Assembly (NCBI GenBank): GCA_958450365.1
Contig: CAUEEP010000728.1
Span: 1,488,001-1,552,000, forward strand
Direction of reading: 5' to 3'
From: Mesorhabditis belari
Lineage: Eukaryota; Nematoda; Chromadorea; Rhabditida; Rhabditidae
Length of the DNA stretch: 64,000 bases
Shown here: positions 33,776 to 47,000 of the stretch, one piece after another
Position numbering within the stretch: the first letter of the stretch is position 1
Layout: each line of letters starts with the position of its first letter
Notes under the pieces: generated by a model
Told to the model about the DNA's origin: nothing
What the model saw: only the letters and a program-made list of their open reading frames with translations
The model's database searches: none
Translations under genes and position numbers: made by a program

Positions 33776-35300
33776 TTAAAATGAAATGAAATGAAATGAT
33801 GAAATGATGAAATGAATTGAAATAATGAATTGAAATAATGAAATGAAATAATGAAATGAAATGAAATGAAATAATGAAATGAAATCAAATGAAATGAAAT
33901 CAAATGAAATGAAATGAAATCAAATGAAATCAAATGAAATCAAATGAAATGAAATGAAATCAAATGAAATCAAATCAAATCAAATGAAATGAAATGAAAT
34001 CAAATCAAATGAAATGAAATGAAATGAAATCAAATGAAATCAAATGAAATGAAATGAAATGAAATGAAATGAAATGAAATCAAATCAAATCAAATCAAAT
34101 GAAATGAAATGAAATGAAATGAAATCAAATCAAATCAAATCAAATCAAATGAAATGAAATGAAATGAAATGAAATGAAATGAAATGAAATGAAATGAAAT
34201 GAAATCAAATGAAATGAAATGAAATGAAATGAAATGAAATCAAATCAAATCAAATCAAATCAAATCAAATGAAATGAAATGAAATGAAATGAAATGAAAT
34301 GAAATGAAATGAAATGAAATGAAATGAAATGAAATGAAATGAAATGAAATCAAATGAAATGAAATGAAATGAAATGAAATGAAATCAAATCAAATCAAAT
34401 CAAATCAAATCAAATGAAATGAAATGAAATGAAATGAAATGAAATGAAATCAAATCAAATGAAATGAAATGAAATGAAATGAAATGAAATGAAATGAAAT
34501 GAAATGAAATCAAATCAAATCAAATGAAATGAAATGAAATGAAATGAAATGAAATCAAATCAAATCAAATCAAATCAAATCAAATCAAATCAAATCAAAT
34601 CAAATGAAATGAAATGAAATGAAATGAAATGAAATGAAATGAAATGAAATGAAATGAAATCAAATCAAATCAAATCAAATGAAATGAAATGAAATGAAAT
34701 GAAATCAAATCAAATCAAATCAAATCAAATCAAATCAAATCAAATCAAATCAAATCAAATGAAATGAAATGAAATGAAATCAAATCAAATGAAATCAAAT
34801 CAAATGAAATGAAATGAAATGAAATCAAATGAAATGAAATCAAATCAAATCAAATCAAATCAAATGAAATCAAATCAAATGAAATGAAATCAAATGAAAT
34901 GAAATGAAATGAAATGAAATCAAATCAAATCAAATCAAATGAAATGAAATGAAATGAAATCAAATGAAATGAAATGAAATCAAATCAAATCAAATCAAAT
35001 CAAATCAAATCAAATGAAATGAAATCAAATGAAATGAAATGAAATGAAATCAAATCAAATCAAATCAAATCAAATGAAATGAAATGAAATGAAATCAAAT
35101 GAAATGAAATGAAATGAAATGAAATCAAATCAAATCAAATCAAATCAAATCAAATCAAATCAAATGAAATGAAATGAAATGAAATGAAATCAAATGAAAT
35201 GAAATGAAATGAAATCAAATCAAATCAAATGAAATCAAATGAAATCAAATCAAATCAAATCAAATCAAATCAAATCAAATCAAATCAAATCAAATCAAAT
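33776..35300 (+). repeat. GAAAT/CAAAT pentanucleotide array (~1.5 kb)
   Basis: From about 33901 to 35300 every 5-base unit is GAAAT or CAAAT with no insertion or loss of register (about 280 units). The left edge (33776-33900) has interruptions of ATGATGAAAT type. Runs of the two unit types alternate in blocks. Confidence 0.98.
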
Positions 35301-35486
35301 AATGAAATCAATAAAATGAGCAAGATTAAAACTTTAGTTGAACGTAAATAAAAGAAAAACTATTTTTAGGTCAAAGTTTTTTTTGTTTATTTCTAAGGTT
35401 GATGTCAGTTTTTCTAAAAATAAAAACCCATAAATAATGCTCGGTGAACACTTTTAGACGCCTCCACTTTTAGAATTTTAGACGCA

Positions 35487-35526
35487 AAAATTGTGACTAT
35501 GGTTTAAGAACCATAGTCACAATTTT
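35487..35526. other. perfect short hairpin
   Basis: AAAAATTGTGACTATGGTT and its exact complement surround TAAG/TTAA: 18-19 paired bases with a loop of about four. It could be a small inverted repeat or a hairpin RNA. Confidence 0.7.
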
Positions 35527-35866
35527 TTTCAAAGGAAACCATCAAAATGCTCATATTTGCTTGAAAAAAAACAAGCATTTATTGGATCTCTCACATTTTT
35601 CTTTCTTCAATTTTTCCGTTGTCTCCCCAGTGACCAATTCATACTATGTAGTCAAGTTTTTACTTTGAATCAACAAAAGAAACTTTTGCCATTGTTCAAA
35701 AAGAAGAACATTTTACTTTGATCTTATCAAAACTTTAGCATTTGATTAAAATCAAAAATTTCTTTGCTAAAATCGCTTTCCAATCGTATTTCTTAGCTTT
35801 AAATCTCTCATTCAAATTGATTTTCCTAAAAAATATGTCTGAAGTGGTCATCGTGGTCATCGATGG

Positions 35867-36586
35867 TGGTCATCGGTCATCGGTTTGAGTCTGGAAAGAT
35901 TTTCTCGTTGATTTTTCAAGGCTTATCACGACACTACGTCAAATATCGCTTTGCCTCAGGCATCACACAATAAGATTAAGTTTTTGATTTTCTTTTGATC
36001 ATTTTGTGAATACGGGATTATGAATCAGCCGGAGAGCTCAAAATCCACGTAAATCAAAATCCAAAATCCACTTTTAAATTCCTCTATTTCACCAAAAATC
36101 TTTCTACTTTTTATCTCTATAAATTTGCTTTGTTAATTCTTTTATTCTAATGTTAATTCTAATAAATTCTTTTAATTTTCTAGTCACAATTTCAGTTTGC
36201 ATTTTTGGATTGATTGCTTCAAAAAGCTTATGATGATGAGCTTATGATTCATTTTTAAACGAGAAAACCCTCTTGTTGCTGCTTTCCGAGGATCGACTTT
36301 TTGAGCCTTTTTTTGGGAGCCTCTTATTATATCAAAATAAATTTATAGAGATAAAAAGTAGGAAGATTTTTGGTGAAATAGAGGAATTTAAAAGTCTGTT
36401 TCTCGTGTATACGTGGATTTTAAGCTCTCCGGCTGATGCATGATCCCCCATTCACAAAATCATCAAAAGAAAATCAAAAACTTAATCTTATTGTGTGATG
36501 CCTGAGGCAAAACCAATTCTGACACTACGATAAGCCTTAAAAAAACAACGAGAAAATTTTTTCAGGCTCAAACCGATGATCACTTT
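35867..36586. mobile_element. long palindromic element, arms ~300 bp
   Basis: CATCGGTTTGAGTCTGG...ACACTACG...GCATCACACAATAAG at the left matches, inverted, CTTATTGTGTGATGC...CGTAGTGTC...CTCAAACCGATG at the right. Centre near 36200. Confidence 0.85.
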
Positions 36587-36926
36587 TTTTTATCGGAAAC
36601 TCTGTATAAAACAAAACAAAAACTGTAATCTTTTATAAAATGACAAGTCAATAAAATGGTTTATTTTTGTTGAATCATAATCCTTTAACATGATCAACGT
36701 TTTTAACTGATGGCTGATGGCTGCTGGCTGATGGCTGATGGTTGATGGCCTGATGGCTGATTTTTTGGCTAATCATTTCCATTTCCATTCTCAAAACTTC
36801 TCATCACAATTCTCGATATCAATTTTACTAAAGAACTTAAAAATTGGCATTAATAATGTAAAATTGAAAAGTTTTAAACCAAAAGTAAAATTGATATCGA
36901 GAATTGTGATGACTTAAATATCCGTT

Positions 36927-37082
36927 TACCGTATTTTCTGTAATAGTAGTGCGCACTACTATTTTTTCAACCCCCCTCCAGCCTGCACTACTATTATAGA
37001 CTGCACTACTATTACAGACTGCACTACTACTACAGCCTGCACTACTATTATAGACTGCACTACTATTACAGAAAATACGGTA
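36927..37082. mobile_element. short MITE, TACCGTATTTTCTG ends
   Basis: Ends TACCGTATTTTCTGTAATAG and inverted CTATTACAGAAAATACGGTA; the core is a tandem GCACTACTATTACAGACT repeat. Confidence 0.85.
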
Positions 37083-37399
37083 AATCATTTTCCTTCAAAT
37101 CTTTTCTATCTGAAAAAACCATTGTAAAAGTTGATGTCTATTTTTAAAAGACAAGAACTTTATCCCATAAATCCCATGTTTTATTTGATTCTTAGAAAAA
37201 GAATAATAAGAGAACTTTTTTGGAATCACTTTTATTCATTTCTTTGTCATTTTCCTTTCCAAAAAACTTTTCTCAAGATGGTTGGCATAGTGATGTCGCT
37301 TCGATTCTCATCTAAATTGAATATTTTACAGATTTTCATTTTTATACCTTTCTTCTTTCTTTTATTATTCATAAACTCATTGTTAAAAGAAAAAAAAGT

Positions 37400-37695
37400 T
37401 TAAAGAGTTTAGTTGTAGAAGAAAGGTTTCTTTTCATAGTTCGAAATCCTCTAGCCTTTAGTTGTAGGAGAAAGATTTGTTTTCATAGTTCAAAACCCTC
37501 TACCCTTTCGTTGTAGAAGAAAGATTTATTTTCATAGTTCAAAATCCTCTACCCTTTAGTTGTAGAAGGTTTGTTTTCATAGTTCAAAATCCTCTTTAGT
37601 CGTAGAAGATTTCCTTTCATAGTTCAAAACCCTCTACCCTTTAGTTGTAGAAGAGAGGTTTCTTTTCATAGTTCAAAATCCTCTACCCTTTCTTT
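37400..37695 (+). repeat. ~50-bp minisatellite
   Basis: Six units of TTTAGTTGTAGAAGAAAGG..TTTCATAGTTCAAAATCCTC, with length variants. Confidence 0.9.
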
Positions 37696-37954
37696 CTCTT
37701 TCTTCTCAAGCTTTTCTCAATTTTGAAATCCTTAGAGAATTTTGAAAGTTTCTATGCAATTATACGGAAATTTCACTTCAATACTAATTAAAAGAAATAG
37801 GAAAAGATGTCAAATTTCAAATTTCAAATTAAAATTTGAAACTAGATTTCAAAGAAACTCGAATTTCTATTTCCTGGATGAAAAGCAATCGAAATAGTAT
37901 TGGATTTTTGTAATTAATTTCAATGGAAGACATATTTTTTTGTATTTTAAATGT

Positions 37955-38095
37955 AAAAATCTTTTATTTTATATAAAAATCTTTTATTTTATGTGAAAAG
38001 CTTTTATTTTATTTAAAAAGCTTTTATTTTATATAAAAATCTTTTCTTTTATACAAAAATCTTTTATTTTATTTAAAAAGCTTTTATTTTATGTA
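37955..38095 (+). repeat. ~20-bp repeat AAAAATCTTTTATTTTATAT
   Basis: Seven degenerate units of about 20 bases. Confidence 0.85.
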
Positions 38096-38659
38096 AACAA
38101 AATTCTTTTAAAGTAATTAAAAATTCTGTTCTGTTTAATTCAATTTTCGACCTTCATTTCAATGATCAAATGAGCTTTTTTGAGTAGAAGTTCAGTGCAA
38201 TGAAACGTGAAATCGGTTGGGCTCAAAAATAAGATCAAATTCGAAACTATACTCGAGCTTGATCTTTCTGAAGATGTACTTTGTGATCGACAAGCAGAAA
38301 CGCATCTTTTCTAGTGCACCATCGGCTCTTCGCTTTCTCTAGTTTCTTCACGCTTTAGTTACCCAATTGTTCTAACAATTTATCAGCTTTCAATTAATTT
38401 TCAATTTCTTTGTAATAGAATTTTCTTCAATTTACATTCTTTTCGTTATTTCTTTTTAAAAATGAATCATCTTTTAATTTAATGAATCGATTCGGAAACC
38501 CTCTTACTTTTTTCACTTTATCTTTTTTTTCTTTTTTCTCTTGAGCTAACAAGGGATTATCCTGGATAAGGCTTCCAACAATGAGAGCTTATCCACAAAG
38601 TGAAAACGAAATTGAGCTATTATTGATCAAATTTCTTTAGTTTTCTTTTAAAATTTGCA

Positions 38660-38745
38660 TACCGTAAATACTGTAATAGTACCCCACCGCCCCTCGTACA
38701 GTCGCGTAGTCGCAAAAGTTTTTTAGTATTTCATTTTTTTCAAAG
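38660..38745. mobile_element. left half of MITE, TACCGTAAATACTG family
   Basis: TACCGTAAATACTGTAATAG, then the GTACAGTCGCGTAGTCGC arm, breaks off at about 38745 with no right end. Confidence 0.75.
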
Positions 38746-38879
38746 CACTAGAAGGTTGACCAAATCTTGCGTCAAAAGTGTCAAAAATCCCTTGACTCTC
38801 AATTTTCTCCGTGACAACGCGCCAGCACACACTTCTTGAAAGCTTCTTGTATGGAGTTAGAGAAATTAGGATGGAAGGT

Positions 38880-39018
38880 CTTACCGCATAGGTTTTATAG
38901 CATAGGTTTTACAGCATAGGTCCTACCGCAGAGATCTTACCGCATAGGTTTTACAGCATAGGTCTTACCGCATAGGTTTTACAGCATAGGTTTTGCAGCA
39001 TAGGTCTTACCGCATAGT
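38880..39018 (+). repeat. ~15-bp minisatellite CATAGGTTTTACAG
   Basis: About nine units of TTACCGCATAGG/TTTTACAGCATAGG. Confidence 0.9.
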
Positions 39019-39059
39019 CTAGACTTATCACCATCATTTCTTCATTTTCATCTCTTCAG

Positions 39060-39185
39060 ATCGATGCAAATTGCAAGTGTAAGTATGCGCAAGAGGTCAA
39101 GATCTGGGTGGCCTACTTTCAATCAGAGAATCAAGAGTTCTTCGATAAAGGGATCCGCAATCTGAAACAACGTCGGAGTTATAGT
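39060..39185 (+). CDS. orphan exon-like coding segment
   Basis: After a CTCTTCAG acceptor one frame stays open for about 42 codons with gene-like composition unlike the surrounding AT-rich repeats: DANCKCKYAQEVKIW, then VAYFQSENQEFFDKG and IRNLKQRRSYS, before running into a T-tract and stop. No matching upstream exon was found; a minisatellite and a half-MITE lie just before it. It may be the relic of a gene or of an exon carried into this region. Function unknown. Confidence 0.3.
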
Positions 39186-39194
39186 TTTTTTTTT

Positions 39195-39262
39195 AGATAA
39201 CGATGGTGTTTTATAGATAAACACCATCGTTATTTTATAGATAACGATGGTGTTTATTGTTT
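39195..39262. other. short inverted repeats AACACCATCGTTAT
   Basis: ATAACGATGGTGTT occurs twice around one inverted AACACCATCGTTAT, so two alternative hairpins are possible. Confidence 0.6.
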
Positions 39263-40245
39263 CGAATAAATTGTTACCTAAAGGGATTTTGATTAAATGT
39301 TAGTAATGTTTGTAAAAAAACCGAATTTCTTTTGCATTTTTTTATTCATTTGAATTGCTTTTTTTTTATTTCAACACTGACACTGACAACAAATTTGTGT
39401 CTCCATTCCAGCATTTGCCTCTTTCTAGCTAGCTACAGCATTCTAGCTCTCTTTCGCTATCTCCAGAAAACGTCAATTTTCGTTTAACTGGATAACTTTT
39501 ACTTGATTCTAACTTTACCTAATCTCCACGAATTCATCAAATTCGTCAGCTGCTCAACAAACAATTGGTGATTTTTTTGGTGTTTCAACAAATCCCTTGG
39601 GAAGGGGGATTCTCGTGCGGATTTGAGACGTTCTCCTTTCTTTCTTTTTCCCCCAAAACCCTTTGTTTTGATCGACGAAAATCTATTCAACGGGGAAAAA
39701 AACACACAAATTTTTTGGAATTTTTTGGACTCTAGATTGAATCATTCTTTTTTATTCAATCTTTAGAAAATTTCTGAGAAACTTCCGTTTACAGATTTGA
39801 ATCCGTAAAAACTCTTCTTTTGTTTTCTCGCTTTTTATTGAAAATTTTTAATTAAATTTAAGATAAGAATTTTTTAAAAGCTATTTTACATTGATCACAC
39901 CACCATTTTTTGACTTGTTTACTATTTTTTTTGTGTTTTCAAGGTCCTTAAAACTAATTGCTTTGTGAAAACTGAAGATTATTGTAAAAAAATAATTATC
40001 ACTTTAAATAGCGATTATTTTTTCGCATGAATTAAGCGAGAAATTTTTGGTTATCTTTAAAAAAAGCGTTTTGAATGATTCAATGGTTTTGGAATTGAAT
40101 TGAAATTTAAACCATTTTTAAAAGGCCATAAGAAGTAGAAATAGAAATTTATACTATATAATATATAAATACTTTATTCAGAACATGAAATAAAGTGCGA
40201 AAACGACATGAAAAATGTAGCAGATAAAAGATCACAAAGTCACTT
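39263..40245. other. no gene seen
   Basis: AT-rich DNA upstream of the Kv gene; no coding support. Confidence 0.4.
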
Positions 40246-40513
40246 ACCGTAAATACTGTAATAGTACCCCACCGCCCTCGTACAGTCGCGTAGTCGCAAA
40301 AGGTTTTGAGTATTTCATTTTTTGCAAGGCACCCGTACTTTTAAAAAATGCGTCTTTGGTATCAAAAAATAGCTGAAATTCAGGGCTATTTTTTGATACC
40401 TAAGCGCGCATTGTAGCATAAGCCAGTGTCGAGAAAAACTCGTTCAAAGCTAGACTACGCAACGCTCCGCACCGTCATTATGGGGGTGGGGTACTATTAC
40501 AGTATTTACGGTA
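40246..40513. mobile_element. palindromic MITE, TACCGTAAATACTG family
   Basis: Complete copy with both ends and the GCGTAGTC/GACTACGC-type arms, 268 bases, about 580 bases before the Kv start codon. Confidence 0.9.
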
Positions 40514-41072
40514 AAATGCAACGAAGTAGCCCTTTTAAAATCAGCTACGGTGGAGATCAAACGCAATTTGTCGGGAAGGGCATTCCAAACTTTAATCACA
40601 CGATTTACGATATGAATAGTTATTGTTATCCTAAATCAGTTAATGCCTTTAAATTTGTGATGATCAAAAAGAATAGAATCGTAACTTTTTGCTAAAATCA
40701 AGTTTGCTAACTCGGAGAAATTGCAAAACTCGAATTTCAATTCTCAAAGTTTTGCAAGATCTCTCTGCAAAATCTCTCTCAATTAAATATTCGAATAAAA
40801 TCATTTAAATGTTGTTTTCGGGAATGAATTTGATGTCTAAACTCGAAAAAAGGTAGTTGAAGGCGTGTTTTTTGCGAGTTTTCGATCCCCTCTTGCGCCA
40901 CTTTTCATCAAAAATTCTACCTGGTCAAAGAACTTTCGTCCGACCGCGGGAAAGTTGTTTCTCGAATGTCCCATTTTCTCAAATGTCTTATTTTTCTCGG
41001 AAATTTCAACCTTTCAACTGTTGAATGTTTTCTTTGAGAAGTTTCTAACATTTCGCAAACTTCAAATCGACT

Positions 41073-41079
41073 TTTTCAG
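41073..41079 (+). promoter_or_regulatory. probable trans- or cis-splice acceptor before Kv ATG
   Basis: A CTTTTTCAG ends 12 bases before the ATG at 41092 and fits a nematode spliced-leader acceptor. Confidence 0.5.
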
Positions 41080-41091
41080 ACGATTCAACGA

Positions 41092-44000
41092 ATGGACGAG
41101 CCGTTGTTACCAAATGCCCATTTACCCCCATATTTGCCTCCATTGACACTAAATGGAGCAATCAAAGCAACGCAACTTATCACGATAAATGTTGGCGGGA
41201 GAAGGGCAAAATTGCCCACGGATTTGGTGAGAGATATTCGAATGTTGAAAAGAAAATTTACTTTTATCCCTTGATAGATTAACGTAAAATCTATTAGGTT
41301 GAAAAGTTGATTGTGAGAATTTTTTTAAAATGCACAATGCGTCGATTAAAATAAGATTTGCTTTAAACAAACAAAAAAAAGAAATCTTTATTACCGTATT
41401 TTCTCTAATAGTAGTTCACCCCGGCGAACCGAGTTGATGACGATTTTACAGTTTCTAAGTTTTCCCAGAAGTCCAACACTCTATTCCCCCACTAGAGCTC
41501 ATCGTCAGCTACATTTTCCGACCCTACATCGATAGGTTCTGATAAGCGCTTTTCGAGATTTCGAGGAATTTAGGCGAAGCTCAGGGTGCACTACTATTAG
41601 AGAGAAGACGGTATATTATTCCAGGTTAAGCTAGTAGATTAGACTGATCCATTTCCCTAATATTTCCCGGTGAGCCGAGTTGATCACTATTTTACGGTTT
41701 CCAAGGCTTTGCAGAAGCTCGACACTCAAATCCCCTACTAGATCTCATCGTCAGCTACATTTTCCGACCCACACATCGATAGGTTCTGATAAGCGGTTCT
41801 TGAGATTTCGAGGAATTTAGGGGAAGCTTTGGGTGCATTACTATTAGAGAAAATACGGTATTTATTTACGCAAATTTGAGTCAAGTTTTGGAGCAAAATT
41901 TAAAGAAAAAAAAGCTCACTTTTCGAAAAATCACATTAAAAGCTTGTAGAAAGAAAAACGATTGAAAAGATTTTTTTCGAATTTTTGCCATCTACCTAAT
42001 TTTCTAAGCTCTATCTTTTTTTTTGATTTTTTTTTGCTCTATTGACACGAAAAGGGGTTTCTTCGAAGCTAAATGCTCAAAATGGGAGTGGGACAAACGC
42101 GACCTTTTTTTTGCGCACCCGGACATTAGCGCACCTTTTTTCGCGTTTTAAAAAAGCTCTAAAAAGCTAATATTAACCAATTTCTATTCCAAAAGTTCTT
42201 TTTCTAGGTAATTTTAGGGTGTAGAATCGAAATTTTTGCCATCTACCTAATTTTCTAAGCTCTATCTTCTTTTTTTTTTTATTTTTTTTGCTCTATTGAC
42301 ACGAAAAGGGGTTTCTTCGAAGCTAAATGCTCAAAATTGCAACATGACATGTCACAATTTTTAACTACCTCACTTCTCGCTTCTCAAAAAAAAAAAAAAA
42401 ATTGAAATTTAGAAGTTTTTGTTTAGAAATTGAAAGCAATTTTGTAGAGGAATAATCGCCCTTTCTAATGAAAAAATTCTTAAGTCAATCAACGCATTGT
42501 GCTTTCTTTAAACAGAATAATGAAAAAAAAAATTCTTAAAACTTTCTTGCCAACCTAATACATGGGGTTTTCTTTTTTGTAGAACGAGTCAATTTCACGT
42601 TTAGCAAAAAGCTCTTGTTTTCTATAGCTATAGCATTGTATCGACTTTAGAAAAAACAAGAGCTTTTTGCTAAAATGTGACTCATTTTTTAGAAAAAGCC
42701 TCTACTCTGAAAATAATTTCTAAGCCGTTTCTTCCAGCTGTGTTCCCGCGTCGAAGGCGGTCGATTGGGTGTTTTCTGTCGGAAATCTCACGTGGAACGG
42801 CTAACCGAATGTGATGCTTTCTTTGAGGTAATAAAATAATAGAAATCTACTATAAAGGAGAAGAGACGTTTGTTCGTCTGTCCGTCTGTTCGTCTGTCCG
42901 TCTGTCCGTCTGTCCGTCTGTCCGTCTGTCCGTCTGTCCGTCTGTTCGTCTGTCCGTCTGTCCGTCTGTCCGTCTGTTCGTCTGTCCGTCTGTTCGTCTG
43001 TCCGTCTGTTCGTCTGTCCGTCTGTTCGTCTGTCCGTCTGTCCGTCTGTCCGTCTGTCCGTCTGTCCGTCTGTCCGTCTGTGCGCAGTCATTAGCAAAAA
43101 AGGAGCGGGGCTTAAATTGCGCGGAAAACGTGAACGTTAGTGAGCGTTTTCCACTGGTAATAACAATAATAAAGTAATAAAGAAAAAGAATAAATCTCAA
43201 TAATTTCAGACTTCCGATGAGTACTATTTTGAACGATCACCGGCCATTTTCGAGTACATTGTCGACTTTTACATTACTGGTAAGTGATCTTGATCGGCTT
43301 ATTCCTTTATATTAAACTCAACACACTTTAAGTCATATATTCCATAACCGTAGCTATAAGTTGGCCAGTAAGCAAGACTATCATAGGTAAATTATATAAA
43401 AAAAACCTACTGTAAACACCCTAGAAAAAAGAATATGGAAGACACTTGCAATTCGAATAAATCTTTGTTAGTTAAAAACTTTGATAGTAGATTAGTGTTT
43501 CAAAGTTTAGGTAAATTACATCGACCGTTGGACGTGTGCCCGTTTCGGCTACGATATGAGCTTGATTTTTGGCGTATTCCCGTGCATTTGCTGGCGGGTT
43601 GTTGTGTGATCGAGGACGCGTCGGGAAGGGAAGCGAAAAGGGCAAGAGAGGTTTGGTTTAGAGGTGAAAACTCTCGAAAATCTTCATCTCATTTAAAGCT
43701 CTTCGATGCAAATTTATGCATGTATTTCTTTTGATTCTTTTTCAAAAACTAACAAAACGTTTGTCGTGTTTATCTACCTGAAAAGTCGATTTTTTTTAGG
43801 AGATAGAGGTAATCGAAGAAGCTCTGGGAAAGCGTGGTTATTCTGTACCTTTGTTTTGTTAAAGAAAATGACTGAAAATGACTGAAAATGATTTTTAAAT
43901 TGCTTTAATATCAAATCAAATGATCAAATATTTACGTGTGTTTTTGGCATGTTCATATAAAAATTGGGAGTGGGACAAATGCGACCTTTTTTTGCGCACC

Positions 44001-47000
44001 CGGACATTTGCGCACCTTTTTTTCCGCACCTTGCCCATTATCGCACCTTTTTTCGCGTTTTAAAAAAGCTCTAAAAAGCTAATATTATCCAATTTCTATT
44101 CCAAAAAGCTAATATTAATCAATTTCTATTCCAAAAGTTGTTTTTCTAGGTAATTTTAGGGCGTAGAATCGAAATTTTGACATATCAGAGCTTGTGGAAA
44201 CAAACGGACGGATTTATACAAAGAGAAAAATCGACAATTTTCTGTAATTTGATCTAGCCGTTTTGTCTTTCAAATTATTTTTCTAGGTAATTTGAGGGTG
44301 TCGAATTCAAATTTTGACATATCAGTGCTTGTGGAACCAACCAAAAAAAACTTGTTTCCACAAGCTCTGATATGTCAGAATTTCGATTCTACGCCCTAAA
44401 ATTACCTAGAAAAAGAACTTTTGGAATAGAAATTGGTTAATATTAGCTTTTTAGAGCTTTTTTAAAACGCGAAAAAAGGTGCGCTAATGGGCAAGGTGCG
44501 GAAAAAAAGGTGCGCAAATGTCCGGGTGCGCAAAAAAAGGGCGCATTTGTCCCACTCCCTAAAAATTGGAAAAAAAGATAGAGAAAATTTTGCATGTTCT
44601 CATGAATAGCATGTGTTTGAACGTTTGGGATTTGAGGGGAAAAGCCGGGGGGAAACGTTTTTTTTCCTAAACGCAACGGATCTAGTGCAGTGTTTTTTAA
44701 AACGTAAAACACGTCTTTTTTTCAAGGTTTGTTTTAAAACTTGAAAAAAAGATAGCTAATATATTCTTAACTTTGCCAGATCCCTTGTGTTTACCACGCA
44801 TTTTCTGGGTTTTTTTTTGCTGCTTTGAGCGATTGAAAAACTTGCTCCTTTTTCAGGCAATGATGAGCGAACAACACTCATCATCAATGTTCGAAAAAGT
44901 GATGTGGGGAAAGCAGAGATTGATGATATATAGGTAAACTAAAAAAAATAACAAGAAAAGTTAGAAGGTCAAGTTTTTAGATTTCTCGAAAGTCCCCGTA
45001 GCTCATTAGCGGCAAAAGTCTTCTCGATATCGTCAGCGCTTTTCGTTTTGCTTTCACTAGCCGGTAAGTGAAAACAAAAACTAGTTGTTCTCTGGATACT
45101 TGTTATAAGAACGCAAAGTTTGTCTGTTGTCTGTTCTGGCTATAACTCGAGAGTCTCAGTAGAGATTTCATTCAGTTTTCTTGAGAACAATCTATAATCG
45201 CCCGCCGCGATTTGAGCTTTCAATTCAGAATTCAAAAATCTTTAACCATTCTTTAACCATAAGTCAAAAATACTGAAATTAGCGGCTAGGTCAAAGCACT
45301 TTAAACAATGCGTTTCGAGTTTATTTTTTTGGGGAATATCCATTCACCATTCATCACGATTCTTCTATTATTTTTTGGAATATAAAAACAAAAAAATAGC
45401 CTCATCATTTTGGCACTAGAAACGTTTCTCAAAAGAAGTTGTAAATTTTGAGAAAACAAACGGTGAAAGCGGGCAATTTAAGAGGATTGGCGGCGAAGAT
45501 CAAAGAAAATTTGTGTATAATCTCGTTATTAGATTCAATTTACCGTAAATACTGTAATAATACCGCACCCCCATAATGACGGTGCGGAGTGTCGGGTAGT
45601 CTAGCTTTGAACGAGTTTTTCTCGACACTGGTTTATGCTACAATGCGCGCTTAGGTATCAAAAAATAGCCCTGAAATTCAGGGCTATTTTTTGATACCAA
45701 AGACGCATTTTTTGAAAGTACGGACGCTTTGAAAAATACTAAAAAACTTTTGCGACTAGCGACTACGCGACTGTACGAGGGGGGTTTGGGGTACTATTAC
45801 AGTATTTACGGTAGCTGCTCTACATGTAAATATTGTAGAGTACAATTGTAAGAGCTTAGATTTCTAAATCGATGACAACAAATTACAAGCAGGTGAAAGA
45901 ATTTACGTCGACCAATCCATCCAGCAGTTAACTCTGCCAGGGTTAACTGTTGATTATCCATAAATAAATAGTACCTTTAGGATTGATAATGAGCTCGATC
46001 CCCGAGCTTCAGGATGAGCACAAAGAGCCGGTGCGGGGGTTGATCATACTCGAGTATTGGTGAGTAAAGTAAAAGAAAAAAGAAAAGACAATCAATATCA
46101 AAACCTTTCAAACCTTAATTGTAAGCTTTCAAAGTGTCTCGCTTGCCCACTCAGCTGAATATCTTCTATTCTATTGGGTCGATGGAAAAGTCGTTTCCGA
46201 TTTTTTGGGAGAGTACCTTAAATTTGTCGAATTTAGACGTTTTATAGCTCATCCTAAAGCTGAATTCAAGACGGATCGATTGGTAAAAACCGTTTTGAGA
46301 TATCTCTTTTTTTAAAAGTTTTTACAGCTATTTTAGTAAAGGGCGGCAGAGCCAAAAAATGGCTGTTTTCACATTTCGTTAGTTTTCCGTGCAGAAACCT
46401 AGGCTAAAAACATGTGTTTCGTGATCGGCGTCAAAAATAACCCCTAGACGCGCATTTTCAGAATTTTAGCAAAAAATTTTTGAAAAATATTGTCACCGGT
46501 GGGAGTCGAACCAGCGACCCTCAGATCAATAGCCTTTCCGCCGCTTTTCGCGATTTTCCTTCGCTTTTCTCGTTTTTTTTTGTTTTATCATTTTTTTTGA
46601 TGTTGTTAGAAGGCTGGTTCGACTTCCACCGGTGATAATATTTTTCAAAAATTTTTCGCTAAGATTCCCTAAAGCTGAATTCAAGACGAATCGATTGGTA
46701 AAAACCGTTTTGAGATATCTCTTTTTTTAAAAGTTTTTACAGCTATTTCCATCAACCCAATAGTTACGTGGGAAATTTAAAACGAAAAGGGCAGCTACGC
46801 AGAAAAAGAGGCGAAACTTTGCTGCTTCCATAGCTGCCCTATTTGTTTGGATTTCTCCCTAGAATTAAAGGATATTCAACGAGTGTTTAGAGGGATACTT
46901 TTGAAAGGATAATTCCGAGAATTAAAACGATGTGAGACATTTTAAAAGTGCTTTTAAATGAAAGTCCTTTTTCAGTTGTATGATTTGGTTCACTCTTGAG

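Noticed and set aside
33721..35300. CRISPR-like or centromere-like array
   Set aside because: Units are five bases with no spacers. Without copy-number or chromatin data a centromere call has no support.
42801..43200. Arg/Thr/Asp/Gln-rich frames on the minus strand and Val/Cys/Pro/Ser-rich frames on the plus strand
   Set aside because: They come from the TCTGTCCG octamer array in a Kv intron.
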